Position numbers and translations under genes: made by a program
Assembly (NCBI GenBank): GCA_022486815.1
Contig: JAKVJW010000004.1
Location: 62,001 to 126,000, forward strand
Origin: Prevotella sp.
GTDB lineage: Bacteria; Bacteroidota; Bacteroidia; Bacteroidales; Bacteroidaceae
DNA: 64,000 nucleotides
Reading direction: 5' to 3'
Shown: positions 53,590 to 62,526 of the stretch, one piece after another
Layout: each line of letters begins with the position of its first letter
Numbering within the stretch: the first letter of the stretch is position 1
The notes under the pieces: generated by a model
Seen by the model: only the letters and a program-made list of their open reading frames with translations
The model's database searches: none
What the model was told of the DNA's origin: nothing

Positions 53590-56028
53590 CTACAAAGTTA
53601 TTCTTTTTGTATCAAAAATATCTTTATTTTGAGAACTTTTTTTAATCTTTCCATTATTAAACCTGAACACGAATGATACCCCTATTATACAACGATCATT
53701 ATCTCTTTCTTTTGTCCTTACTGATGTACCTTTTACAACACCTTTTATCCTCTCTTGGTACGAATAAAACAGGTCATTTGAATACAAACTCAATGATGCT
53801 TTTCCATGAAAAAGATTCTTTCTGATTGTTGCAGAGAATCTCCACATTGGCAAAAGGGTAATTTGCCCAACAGGCATTTTACTATTATAAAAGCCAGATA
53901 ATTCAGCTGATAAGTCATTAGTTATATTTATCCGATTATGGATATTAAACATAAGGGATGTGCCCTTATTAGTTAAGGAAACATTACCATCCATCCATTT
54001 ATAATCTTTCCGGACTAATATCAGACTCATACTTGTATTTAATATTTTACTAATATTGATGTGACCAACTTGCATCCTCACTCCAAATGAGTTATTGTCA
54101 GACATGTTATCGGGCATAATATAAACCCGTTTACTACCCTTTGCTATTTCATAGCTTTTGACGATAGCTTTATCTATATGATTATAATAGAAATCTAAAA
54201 GATAATTGTTACGATAAATATATGACATATCGAAATTGTTAGAGAATTGAGGTTTTAATGCAGTATTTCCCTGTTCGTATGTATAGGCATCGAAGATATA
54301 AATAAAAGGATTCATATCTTGATAATTAGGTCTGTCTATTCTCCGATTGAATATGAAATTAATCAAATGATTGCTTGAAATATTGTAGCTAACATTTATA
54401 TTAGGGAAAATATTTGTATATAACTTTTTATATTTCAAGTTGCTGAGAGTTGATAAACCATACTGATATTCTTTGATATTCGTGTTTTCGACACGTAGTC
54501 CAGCTTCAATCTTAAATTTATTAATTGAAGTTTTACTATTGAGATAAACTGAATTTATGTTTTCATTATATTGAAAGGAACTACTCAATCCTGTATTAGA
54601 TACCCATTTGGCATCTTGTCTATCAAAATAGTCAGACGTATTATCAACTCTGGCGAAAGTCGTTTTTACACCACTTTCAAACAACAACTTTTTTGACACT
54701 GGACAAATAAGGTCTGATTGAGCAGTAAATACATTTATCTTTCCATCTTTTAAATCCTTTGAATAAGACATAGATGGAATAGCATCACCAGAAATATAAA
54801 ATAAATCGTTGTGAAGCTGATTCTCCTTTACCGAGTAATATAGATAGCCCATTGACAGGTCCAACTCTTTGCCAATATTATCTAAGCCACATCTTAAGTT
54901 GATACCTGTTCTTAAATTATTTGTCCTATTTACATTATTTGTTGAAGAAGTAAGTGCAGAATCTACGATATTAAATGTAGAAAAACAAGAACCCATATTA
55001 CCACTAATATTGTGTTTTGACGAATTACCAGTAATATACCATTCAATAGATGTATTAGCTGATCTATCATAATTTATACTGCCGTTATAATACAGACTAT
55101 GATCGTTTCTTAATCGATACGAATTCTGATTAAGAATAATATGATTACACATTAAATAATCATAATTTCTATTGATTTTCAATTTATTGAAGTTTTTCCC
55201 CAGATAATAACCGCACATCCCATAAAAATTAAATCTCCCTATTTCGCTATTAAACGAAATACTGTTATTTGCTCTCCCATATTTGCCTTGTTCATAATTT
55301 GAATTTACAGAAATTTCAGAAGCTTTGTGCATTAACTGTTTGGTTCTTATGTTTATGATGCCAGAACTTCCTCCAGCATCATACTTTGCTGACGGATTAG
55401 TAATCATCTCTATTTTATCAATTGAAGATGTCTGCATCGACTTCAAATAGTTCACAAGTTCATCGCCAGTCAGATATAAATCTTTACCATCAACCATCAC
55501 TTTTGTTTGTTCCCTTCCGTTCAAAGAAACAGAACCTTTGCTGTCAATAAAAACCCCAGGAAGACTCTGCATCACAGTATAAGCATTTCCACCAGCATTA
55601 AGGATAAAATGAGATAAATCTACAACGAATCTATCAGCTGCCACCTTAATTGCAGGCTTTTGAGCTATAACCACAATGTTACCTATACTATAATCTTCTA
55701 CCTTCAGATTAAATGTTTTTAAAGACAAAGTCTGACCATCAGTTAATGAAATGTCCATCTTTTCTTTCTTATAGCCGATCATCGTAACTTGAAGAATATA
55801 CTTACCTGGTTGAATTCCATCCATCAGGAATTTTCCGTCCTTGTCACTCAAAACAACTTTAATAAAAGAGGAGTCCTCTTGAGATAAAAGTAAAACAGTT
55901 ACTCCTTCTATAGGCACAAGACTCTCATCTTTTACTTTACCTTCTATAATACAATTATGAGGAGCATTCTGCATTGAGAGGCAAAAAAATGAAATAATTA
56001 CCATAAGAAGTCCTAATATATTTCTCAT
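53590..56028 (-). CDS. Outer-membrane beta-barrel receptor with carboxypeptidase-like N-domain
   Basis: An 812-residue outer-membrane protein. The signal peptide is followed by a carboxypeptidase-regulatory-like Ig domain ('IEGKVKDESLVPIEGVTVLL', 'GKFLMDGIQPGKYILQVTMI'), then a TonB-receptor-style plug ('VMQSLPGVFIDSKGSVSLNG', 'KYDAGGSSGIINIRTKQ') and a long beta-barrel rich in Asn, Tyr and Ser ending 'IIGVSFVFRFNNGKIKK'. It matches the OMP_b-brl_3 family and has no SusD partner. The close LytS/LytTR pair downstream suggests a sensing or export role, not glycan import. Confidence 0.88.
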   Translation of the reverse strand: MRNILGLLMVIISFFCLSMQNAPHNCIIEGKVKDESLVPIEGVTVLLLSQEDSSFIKVVLSDKDGKFLMDGIQPGKYILQVTMIGYKKEKMDISLTDGQTLSLKTFNLKVEDYSIGNIVVIAQKPAIKVAADRFVVDLSHFILNAGGNAYTVMQSLPGVFIDSKGSVSLNGREQTKVMVDGKDLYLTGDELVNYLKSMQTSSIDKIEMITNPSAKYDAGGSSGIINIRTKQLMHKASEISVNSNYEQGKYGRANNSISFNSEIGRFNFYGMCGYYLGKNFNKLKINRNYDYLMCNHIILNQNSYRLRNDHSLYYNGSINYDRSANTSIEWYITGNSSKHNISGNMGSCFSTFNIVDSALTSSTNNVNRTNNLRTGINLRCGLDNIGKELDLSMGYLYYSVKENQLHNDLFYISGDAIPSMSYSKDLKDGKINVFTAQSDLICPVSKKLLFESGVKTTFARVDNTSDYFDRQDAKWVSNTGLSSSFQYNENINSVYLNSKTSINKFKIEAGLRVENTNIKEYQYGLSTLSNLKYKKLYTNIFPNINVSYNISSNHLINFIFNRRIDRPNYQDMNPFIYIFDAYTYEQGNTALKPQFSNNFDMSYIYRNNYLLDFYYNHIDKAIVKSYEIAKGSKRVYIMPDNMSDNNSFGVRMQVGHINISKILNTSMSLILVRKDYKWMDGNVSLTNKGTSLMFNIHNRINITNDLSAELSGFYNSKMPVGQITLLPMWRFSATIRKNLFHGKASLSLYSNDLFYSYQERIKGVVKGTSVRTKERDNDRCIIGVSFVFRFNNGKIKKSSQNKDIFDTKRITL
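53593..53600 (-). promoter_or_regulatory. -7 element of the kinase-regulator pair
   Basis: TAACTTTG on the minus strand, inside the last codons of the barrel receptor gene. Transcription would start near 53586, 16 bases before the ATG at 53570. Confidence 0.5.
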
Positions 56029-56045
56029 AACTTTATTTATTTATG

Positions 56046-56053
56046 CAAAAATA
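56046..56053 (-). promoter_or_regulatory. -7 element of the barrel receptor
   Basis: TATTTTTG on the minus strand, 18 bases before the start codon. No -33 box at the usual distance. The rest of the 381-base divergent gap (56054-56340) is very AT-rich with no other clear signal. Confidence 0.45.
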
Positions 56054-56340
56054 AAAAAACAGATAAGAACGATAAACTTTTTTTGACGACCTACATGCTA
56101 TTGTTGATGAAATGCATCTTACCATAAAAATATGCTCTTCGATATTATTTTGTGATTGGTTTATCTAATAGGTACAAGTTCTCATACCTATCTTACGAGA
56201 CAAATTCCACAGAATCCAGTCGACACACACCATATTTACTTTTTTTTATGAATTTAAAAACAAAAACTCTCATATTTATTAAAATATGATGCAAGATGTA
56301 AAATATTCAGGAAAATAAAACATATTTCATTAATTTCACA

Positions 56341-56370
56341 TTGCAATCCGGAAGTTTATTTGTACTTTTG
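56341..56370 (+). promoter_or_regulatory. Promoter of gltB
   Basis: TTG (56341-56343), exactly 19 bases, then TACTTTTG (56363-56370), 39 bases before the gltB start. It is a full consensus match for the glutamate synthase operon. Confidence 0.72.
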
Positions 56371-56409
56371 TATCCGATTTGATAGAGAAATTAGCAAAAC
56401 CCGAATTAT

Positions 56410-59400
56410 ATGCAACAAGTAAAGAGAGATGGATTGTATGATGCCGCCAATGAGCATGATGCTTGTGGTGTAGGCATGGTAGTAAATATCCATGGGAATA
56501 AAAGTCATGAGTTGGTCGACAACGCCCTGAAGGTCTTGGAGAATCTTCGTCACCGTGGTGCAGAAGGTGCTGATGGAAAAACTGGTGATGGTGCCGGGAT
56601 TCTGCTCCAAATCCCTCATGAGTTCATTCTTCTTCAAGGTATTCCAGTCCCGGAAAAAGGTAAATATGGTACAGGATTAGTTTTTTTCCCTAAAGAGGAA
56701 AAACGCCAACAGGAAATCCTCGCCATCATGATTGAGGAAATTGAGCGTGAAGGTCTGTCATTAATGCACCTGAGGAATGTACCCACCAACTCAGATTGCC
56801 TTGGTGAGGCTGCCACAGCAAGTGAGCCTGATATCAAACAAGTCTTTATTACAGGCGTAACAGATGATAAACTCGATTCTTTCGAAAGGATGTTATACAT
56901 CATCCGAAAAAAGATAGAACGTCGAGTACCTGACAAGGACTTCTATATTTGTTCCTTATCAAGCAAGACTATTATATATAAGGGTATGCTATCGAGTCTT
57001 CAGTTACGCCAGTACTATCCAGATCTAACCAATAATTACTTTACCAGTGGTCTGGCATTAGTACATAGTCGATTCAGCACGAATACCTTCCCTACATGGA
57101 GTCTGGCCCAGCCTTTCCGTTTTCTTTGCCATAACGGAGAGATCAATACAATCCGCGGTAACCGAAGTTGGATGAAAGCTCGCGAATCAGTTCTTTCTTC
57201 TAAAGTTCTCGGCGATATTAAGGATATTTCTCCTATTCTACAATCTGGGATGAGTGATTCTGCCAGTTTGGATAATGCACTTGAGTTTTTTGTGATGAGC
57301 GGATTGTCACTACCGCATGCTATGGCAGTTCTGATTCCTGAGAGTTTCAATGACAAGAATCCCATCTCTGATGATCTAAAAGCCTTCTATGAATATTACT
57401 CTATCCTGATGGAGCCTTGGGATGGTCCCGCAGCATTAATGTTCAGTGATGGTAGATACGCAGGAGGAATGCTTGACCGCAACGGACTCCGTCCTGCCCG
57501 CTATGTCATTACGAAAAATGACACTATGGTAGTATCCTCAGAAGTAGGTGTGATGGACTTTGATCCGAGTGAAGTAGTAAAGAAGGGGCGCTTAAAGCCT
57601 GGTAAAATTCTTTTGGTGGATACAAAAGAAGGAAAAATTTACTATGATGATGAGATCAAAGAGCAGTTGGCCGCAGAGCACCCCTATCGGGAATGGCTAA
57701 AAGAGAACCGGATTCAATTGGAGAATATCCATAGTGGCAGGAAAGTTCCTAATAACATAGATCATTTGATCCGAAAAGAGATTGAATTCGGATTCGGTGC
57801 AGAAGATGTCAATGAAACCATTATACCAATGGCTACAGAAGCAAAAGAGCCTACAGCTTCAATGGGAAATGACACACCATTAGCAGTGTTGTCCGACAAG
57901 CCTCAGATTTTCTTCAACTATTTCAGGCAGCAATTTGCTCAGGTAACCAACCCGGCTATCGATCCTATTCGTGAGAAACTAGTCATGAGCCTCACCGAAT
58001 ATATCGGTCGTGTGGGCACCGGAATATTAAACCCTGATGCATCCAACTGCAAGATGGTCCGTCTGCCTTACCCGATTCTGACGAATGGGCAACTTGATAT
58101 CCTCTGCAATATCAGATACAAAGGATTCAAAACCATCAAACTTGCAATGCTTTTCAAACGTTCAAAAGGAGAAGAGGGACTTCGAGAGGCATTAGACGAT
58201 CTTTGCCAAAAGGCAGAAAAAAGTGTAGAAGACGGCTATAACTATATCATTTTAAGTGACCGTAATGCTGATGAAAACCATGTTGCAATCCCATCATTGC
58301 TGGCCACTAGTGCTGTCCACCACTATCTGATAGAAGCAGGAAAACGTGTACAGACCGCCTTGATCATAGAAAGTGCAGAAATCCGAGAGGTAACCCATGC
58401 TGCACTATTGCTAAGTTACGGTGCTTCTGCACTTTGTCCTTACCTAACCTATGCTATTCTGGATGATCTGGTTAAACGCGGGAAAATTCAAGAGAATTAT
58501 GCAACTGCTGAAAAAGACTATATCGAAGCCATAAAGAAAGGATTATTGAAGATTATGGCTAAAATGGGTATCTCGACTATACGCAGCTATCGTGGAGCAC
58601 AGATTTTTGAAGCAGTAGGGCTGTCAGAGAACTTACTGAAAACCTATTTTGGTACAGATATCAGCACTATCGGTGGTGTGGGGTTGAAACAGATTGCCAA
58701 AGATGCAATAGCACTCCACGATAAAGCTTTTGACAAGAAAGAAAAATACGAATTCCTGCCAAACCTTGGTGAACAACATTACCGTAAGGACGGAATCCAA
58801 CATGCCTGGAACCCAGAGACCATCGCGACCCTGCAACTTTCCACACGTACTGGCGATTACCAGTTATTCAAGAAATTTGAAGATTTAGTAGATCATAAAT
58901 CAAAGCCAATATTTCTCCGTGACTTTCTGGAAGTAAAGAGTGACCGGAAGCCTATTTCAATTGATCAAGTTGAATCAGAAGATCATATTGTCAAGCACTT
59001 TGTAACTGCCGCAATGAGTTTCGGAGCTCTTTCAAAAGAAGCCCATGAAGCATTGGCACTTGCTATGAATGCATTAGGTACGCGAAGCAATACCGGAGAA
59101 GGCGGAGAGGATAGTTATCGCTTTCATCATACTATAGACGGTATTAGTCTAGCTAATAAGACCAAGCAGATAGCCAGCGGAAGATTTGGTGTAACAACGG
59201 AATATCTGATAAACGCCGAAGAAATACAAATCAAAATCGCCCAAGGAGCAAAACCTGGAGAAGGCGGTCAATTACCAGGATTTAAGGTAGACCAAATCAT
59301 TGGTCGCACACGTCATTCTATTCCGGGTATTTCTTTAATTTCGCCACCGCCCCATCACGACATCTACTCTATTGAAGATCTGAAACAATTGATTTTTGAT

Positions 59401-60897
59401 CTAAAGAATGTAAATCCAAGAGCTATCATCAGCGTCAAACTTGCTGCAGAAAGTGGTGTTGGAACAATTGCTGCCGGTGTCGTAAAGGCCAAGGCAGACT
59501 TAGTAACTATTTCAGGTTCAGAAGGTGGCACTGGTGCCACACCTGCTTCCAGCAGACGGTGGGCAGGAATCTCTCCTGAAATCGGGTTATCAGAAACACA
59601 ACAGACACTAGTCAAAAACGGGTTACGTTCCTTGGCATGCCTACAGATAGAAGGCCAATTGAAGACTGCACGTGATGTAATTATCATGGCACTCCTCGGC
59701 GCAGAAGAATTCAGTTTTGGTACAGCGCCATTGATTACACTCGGTTGTGTAATGATGCGTAAATGCAACAAGAACACATGTCCAATGGGTGTGGCAACAC
59801 AAGATCCGAAATTGCGCGCACATTTCCGCGGGGATTATCATTATGTCATCAACTATTTTAAATTTCTGGCTAGGCAAGTCCGCGAATATCTAGCACAAAT
59901 GGGTTATAAGACCCTTAATGAAATCGTAGGACATACAGAACTGCTTTCTCAAAAGAAGATTACTGATTCCAAATATGAAACTCTTGATTTCAGACGAATG
60001 CTCCACAAGGAAAATGGAGACACAAGTCTGTACTGCACCAAGAAGCAGGATAATGATCTGAACAATATTCTGGACCAACAGTTAATCAGCGGTTCACAAA
60101 AAGCCATTGAGAATCAGGAAGAAGTCAATCTTGACTTCACCATTCGTAATACAGATCGTGCTGTAGGTACAATGCTAAGCGGTATAATAGCAAAGAAATA
60201 CGGAGAAGAAGGACTTCCTGAAAAGACGATAAATGTAAAATTCAAAGGATCTGCCGGACAAAGCTTCGGAGCATTTCTGGTTAAGGGCATTGACTTCAGA
60301 CTTGAAGGTGAAACAAATGACTACTTTGGAAAGGGCTTAAGTGGAGGAAGAATAGCGATTGCCCCTCCCATCCGCTCCAATTATAATGCCGATGACAATG
60401 TGATTGCGGGTAATACCGGTCTCTATGGAGCCACAAGCGGAGAACTATACATTAATGGTCAAGTCGGAGAACGCTTCGCTGTACGTAACTCCGGTGCCAT
60501 TGCGGTTATTGAGGGCGCAGGAGACCATTGCTGCGAATATATGACAGGAGGACGAGTTGTCGTTTTAGGAAATACAGGACGTAATTTTGCTGCCGGTATG
60601 AGTGGTGGTGTCGCTTACGTATGGGACAAAAATCATAATTTTGATTATTTCTGCAATATGGATATGGTAGAGATTAATCTAGTTGAAGAAACAAGTTACC
60701 GCAAAGAACTCCATGAGTTAATCCGACAGCACTATCTCTATACAGGATCCAAACTTGCCCGCACCATGCTGGATAATTGGAATCACTTCGTAGAAGAATT
60801 CATTCAGGTAGTACCAATTGAATACAAAAGAGTACTACAAGAGGAACAAGTAAAAAAACTACAACAGAAAATTGCTGATATGCAACGTGATTATTAA
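56410..60897 (+). CDS. gltB: Glutamate synthase, large subunit
   Basis: GltB of 1495 residues, normal length, takes the amide nitrogen of glutamine and makes glutamate from 2-oxoglutarate. The nucleophile is Cys19 in 'NEHDACGVGMVVNIHG', exposed after an 18-residue propeptide is removed. The glutaminase domain has 'LRHRGAEGADGKTGDGAGI' and 'FPTWSLAQPFRFLCHNGEIN'. The FMN/synthase domain has 'MSFGALSKEAHEALALAMNA' and 'SEGGTGATPAS'. The 3Fe-4S cysteines are Cys1113, Cys1119 and Cys1124 ('GCVMMRKCNKNTCPMG'). The C-terminal GXGXG domain follows. gltD lies 67 bases downstream. Confidence 0.97.
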   Translation: MQQVKRDGLYDAANEHDACGVGMVVNIHGNKSHELVDNALKVLENLRHRGAEGADGKTGDGAGILLQIPHEFILLQGIPVPEKGKYGTGLVFFPKEEKRQQEILAIMIEEIEREGLSLMHLRNVPTNSDCLGEAATASEPDIKQVFITGVTDDKLDSFERMLYIIRKKIERRVPDKDFYICSLSSKTIIYKGMLSSLQLRQYYPDLTNNYFTSGLALVHSRFSTNTFPTWSLAQPFRFLCHNGEINTIRGNRSWMKARESVLSSKVLGDIKDISPILQSGMSDSASLDNALEFFVMSGLSLPHAMAVLIPESFNDKNPISDDLKAFYEYYSILMEPWDGPAALMFSDGRYAGGMLDRNGLRPARYVITKNDTMVVSSEVGVMDFDPSEVVKKGRLKPGKILLVDTKEGKIYYDDEIKEQLAAEHPYREWLKENRIQLENIHSGRKVPNNIDHLIRKEIEFGFGAEDVNETIIPMATEAKEPTASMGNDTPLAVLSDKPQIFFNYFRQQFAQVTNPAIDPIREKLVMSLTEYIGRVGTGILNPDASNCKMVRLPYPILTNGQLDILCNIRYKGFKTIKLAMLFKRSKGEEGLREALDDLCQKAEKSVEDGYNYIILSDRNADENHVAIPSLLATSAVHHYLIEAGKRVQTALIIESAEIREVTHAALLLSYGASALCPYLTYAILDDLVKRGKIQENYATAEKDYIEAIKKGLLKIMAKMGISTIRSYRGAQIFEAVGLSENLLKTYFGTDISTIGGVGLKQIAKDAIALHDKAFDKKEKYEFLPNLGEQHYRKDGIQHAWNPETIATLQLSTRTGDYQLFKKFEDLVDHKSKPIFLRDFLEVKSDRKPISIDQVESEDHIVKHFVTAAMSFGALSKEAHEALALAMNALGTRSNTGEGGEDSYRFHHTIDGISLANKTKQIASGRFGVTTEYLINAEEIQIKIAQGAKPGEGGQLPGFKVDQIIGRTRHSIPGISLISPPPHHDIYSIEDLKQLIFDLKNVNPRAIISVKLAAESGVGTIAAGVVKAKADLVTISGSEGGTGATPASSRRWAGISPEIGLSETQQTLVKNGLRSLACLQIEGQLKTARDVIIMALLGAEEFSFGTAPLITLGCVMMRKCNKNTCPMGVATQDPKLRAHFRGDYHYVINYFKFLARQVREYLAQMGYKTLNEIVGHTELLSQKKITDSKYETLDFRRMLHKENGDTSLYCTKKQDNDLNNILDQQLISGSQKAIENQEEVNLDFTIRNTDRAVGTMLSGIIAKKYGEEGLPEKTINVKFKGSAGQSFGAFLVKGIDFRLEGETNDYFGKGLSGGRIAIAPPIRSNYNADDNVIAGNTGLYGATSGELYINGQVGERFAVRNSGAIAVIEGAGDHCCEYMTGGRVVVLGNTGRNFAAGMSGGVAYVWDKNHNFDYFCNMDMVEINLVEETSYRKELHELIRQHYLYTGSKLARTMLDNWNHFVEEFIQVVPIEYKRVLQEEQVKKLQQKIADMQRDY

Positions 60898-60964
60898 TCT
60901 CCCCTTACTCTATCCTGCGCTAACTTAAGGTAAAGAATAGATTGGGAATGAAAGGAAAAAGAAA

Positions 60965-62311
60965 ATGGGAAATCCAAAAGCATTTTTAACTATATCAAGA
61001 AAAGAAGCCGGATACAGGCCTGTTCACGACAGAATCCATGATTTCGGAGAAGTAGAACAAACTCTAAACACCAATGACCGTCAGTTACAGGCATCTCGTT
61101 GCATGGATTGTGGAGTTCCTTTCTGTAACTGGGCTTGTCCTTTACACAACAAGATTCCAGAGTGGAACGATGCCGTATACAAAGGTGACTGGCAATTGGC
61201 CTATGAGATTATGACCTCAACCAATGATTTTCCGGAATTTACTGGCAGAGTCTGCCCCGGACTATGCGAAAAAGCATGTGTCCTGAACTTGATGCTGCAT
61301 GAGCCGACCACCAACCGAGAAAATGAATGTGCCATTGTGGAACATGCTTTCGAAGAAAATTATATCAAGCCTAATATTCCTATACGTAATGGAAAGAGTG
61401 TATGTATAGTCGGAGCGGGGCCAGCTGGTTTATCAGCTGCATGCCGTTTAAATCAAGATGGCTATCAGGTAGTAGTATTGGAGGCACGAGAGAATAATGG
61501 AGGTTTGTTACGTTTCGGAATTCCAAACTTCAAATTAAACAAGGATATCATTGACCGTAGAATCAACATTCTTGAGCAGGAAGGAATTGTGTTTAAATAT
61601 AATCAGAAAATAGATGCCACAAAACTTCCAAAAGGATATGATGCATACGTTATAGCTACAGGTACACCTGTAGCCCGTGACTTAAAAGCACCAGGAAGAG
61701 ATCTAGATGGTGTCTACTTTGCTTTACAATTACTTTCTCAGCAGAATTGTGTACTTGCCGGAAAAGAATTCGATAAAAAAGAGCTTATTACAGCTAAAGG
61801 AAAAGACGTACTCGTCATCGGAGGCGGTGATACAGGATCTGACTGTATTGGTACTGTTCACAGACAAGGTGCTAAAAGCGTAACTCAGATAGAGATAATG
61901 CCGAAACCGCCTGTTGGCCCTGAAGATCCTCAGAATCCATGGCCAAATTGGCCAAGGACCTTGAAGATTACTTCAAGCCATGAAGAAGGTTGTACACGCC
62001 GCTGGAATATCAACACTCTGGAATTCATCGGCAAAAACGGCAAACTTACTGGAGTTAAGATTCAACCGATCAAATGGGAGCCTAATCCAAAAGGCGGACG
62101 CCCGCTGATGGTACCAGCCGGTGAGCCCGAGGTAATCAAGGCCCAAATGGTCTTGCTGGCTATGGGCTTCCTTAAGCCCCAGCAACCAGAATTTCCGTCG
62201 AATATCTTTGTTGCTGGAGATGCAGCCAGCGGCGCTTCTTTGGTCGTACGTGCTATTGCCAGTGGCCGTGATATTGCAGAAAAAGTAGATACTTTTCTAC
62301 AAAAGAAATAA
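60965..62311 (+). CDS. gltD: Glutamate synthase, small subunit
   Basis: GltD of 448 residues passes electrons from NADPH to the large subunit. The N-terminal cysteine clusters for 4Fe-4S centres are 'RCMDCGVPFCNWACPLHNKI' and 'GRVCPGLCEKACVLN'. FAD binds at 'CIVGAGPAGLSAACRLNQDG' and NADPH at 'VLVIGGGDTGSDCIGTVHR'. The end 'VAGDAASGASLVVRAIASGR' is typical. It is followed by a clear terminator at 62341-62379. Confidence 0.97.
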   Translation: MGNPKAFLTISRKEAGYRPVHDRIHDFGEVEQTLNTNDRQLQASRCMDCGVPFCNWACPLHNKIPEWNDAVYKGDWQLAYEIMTSTNDFPEFTGRVCPGLCEKACVLNLMLHEPTTNRENECAIVEHAFEENYIKPNIPIRNGKSVCIVGAGPAGLSAACRLNQDGYQVVVLEARENNGGLLRFGIPNFKLNKDIIDRRINILEQEGIVFKYNQKIDATKLPKGYDAYVIATGTPVARDLKAPGRDLDGVYFALQLLSQQNCVLAGKEFDKKELITAKGKDVLVIGGGDTGSDCIGTVHRQGAKSVTQIEIMPKPPVGPEDPQNPWPNWPRTLKITSSHEEGCTRRWNINTLEFIGKNGKLTGVKIQPIKWEPNPKGGRPLMVPAGEPEVIKAQMVLLAMGFLKPQQPEFPSNIFVAGDAASGASLVVRAIASGRDIAEKVDTFLQKK

Positions 62312-62340
62312 ACTTACCCAAAAGATAATTTAAGAACATC

Positions 62341-62379
62341 AAAAAAGGCGAATCTATGGCATACAGATTCGCCTTTTTT
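62341..62379. terminator. Bidirectional intrinsic terminator after gltD
   Basis: AAAAAAGGCGAATCT and AGATTCGCCTTTTTT flank a 9-base loop. The 9-bp GC-rich stem has an A-run before it and a T-run after it. Confidence 0.9.
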
Positions 62380-62494
62380 ATATCCTTTAATTTTAAAGAA
62401 AAAGAGAAATCACAAACTTTATCCATATCTCTCATTTTACACTTTTGTAACAGGATTGTAACCCTTACTTAAACATCTTGTAATATACGTGACT

Positions 62495-62502
62495 TACTTT
62501 TG
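62495..62502 (+). promoter_or_regulatory. -7 element of the phosphate transporter gene
   Basis: TACTTTTG, 24 bases before the start codon. A TTG lies 14 bases upstream, closer than usual. Confidence 0.5.
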
Positions 62503-62526
62503 CAAAAATAAAAATCAAGAGGCATT

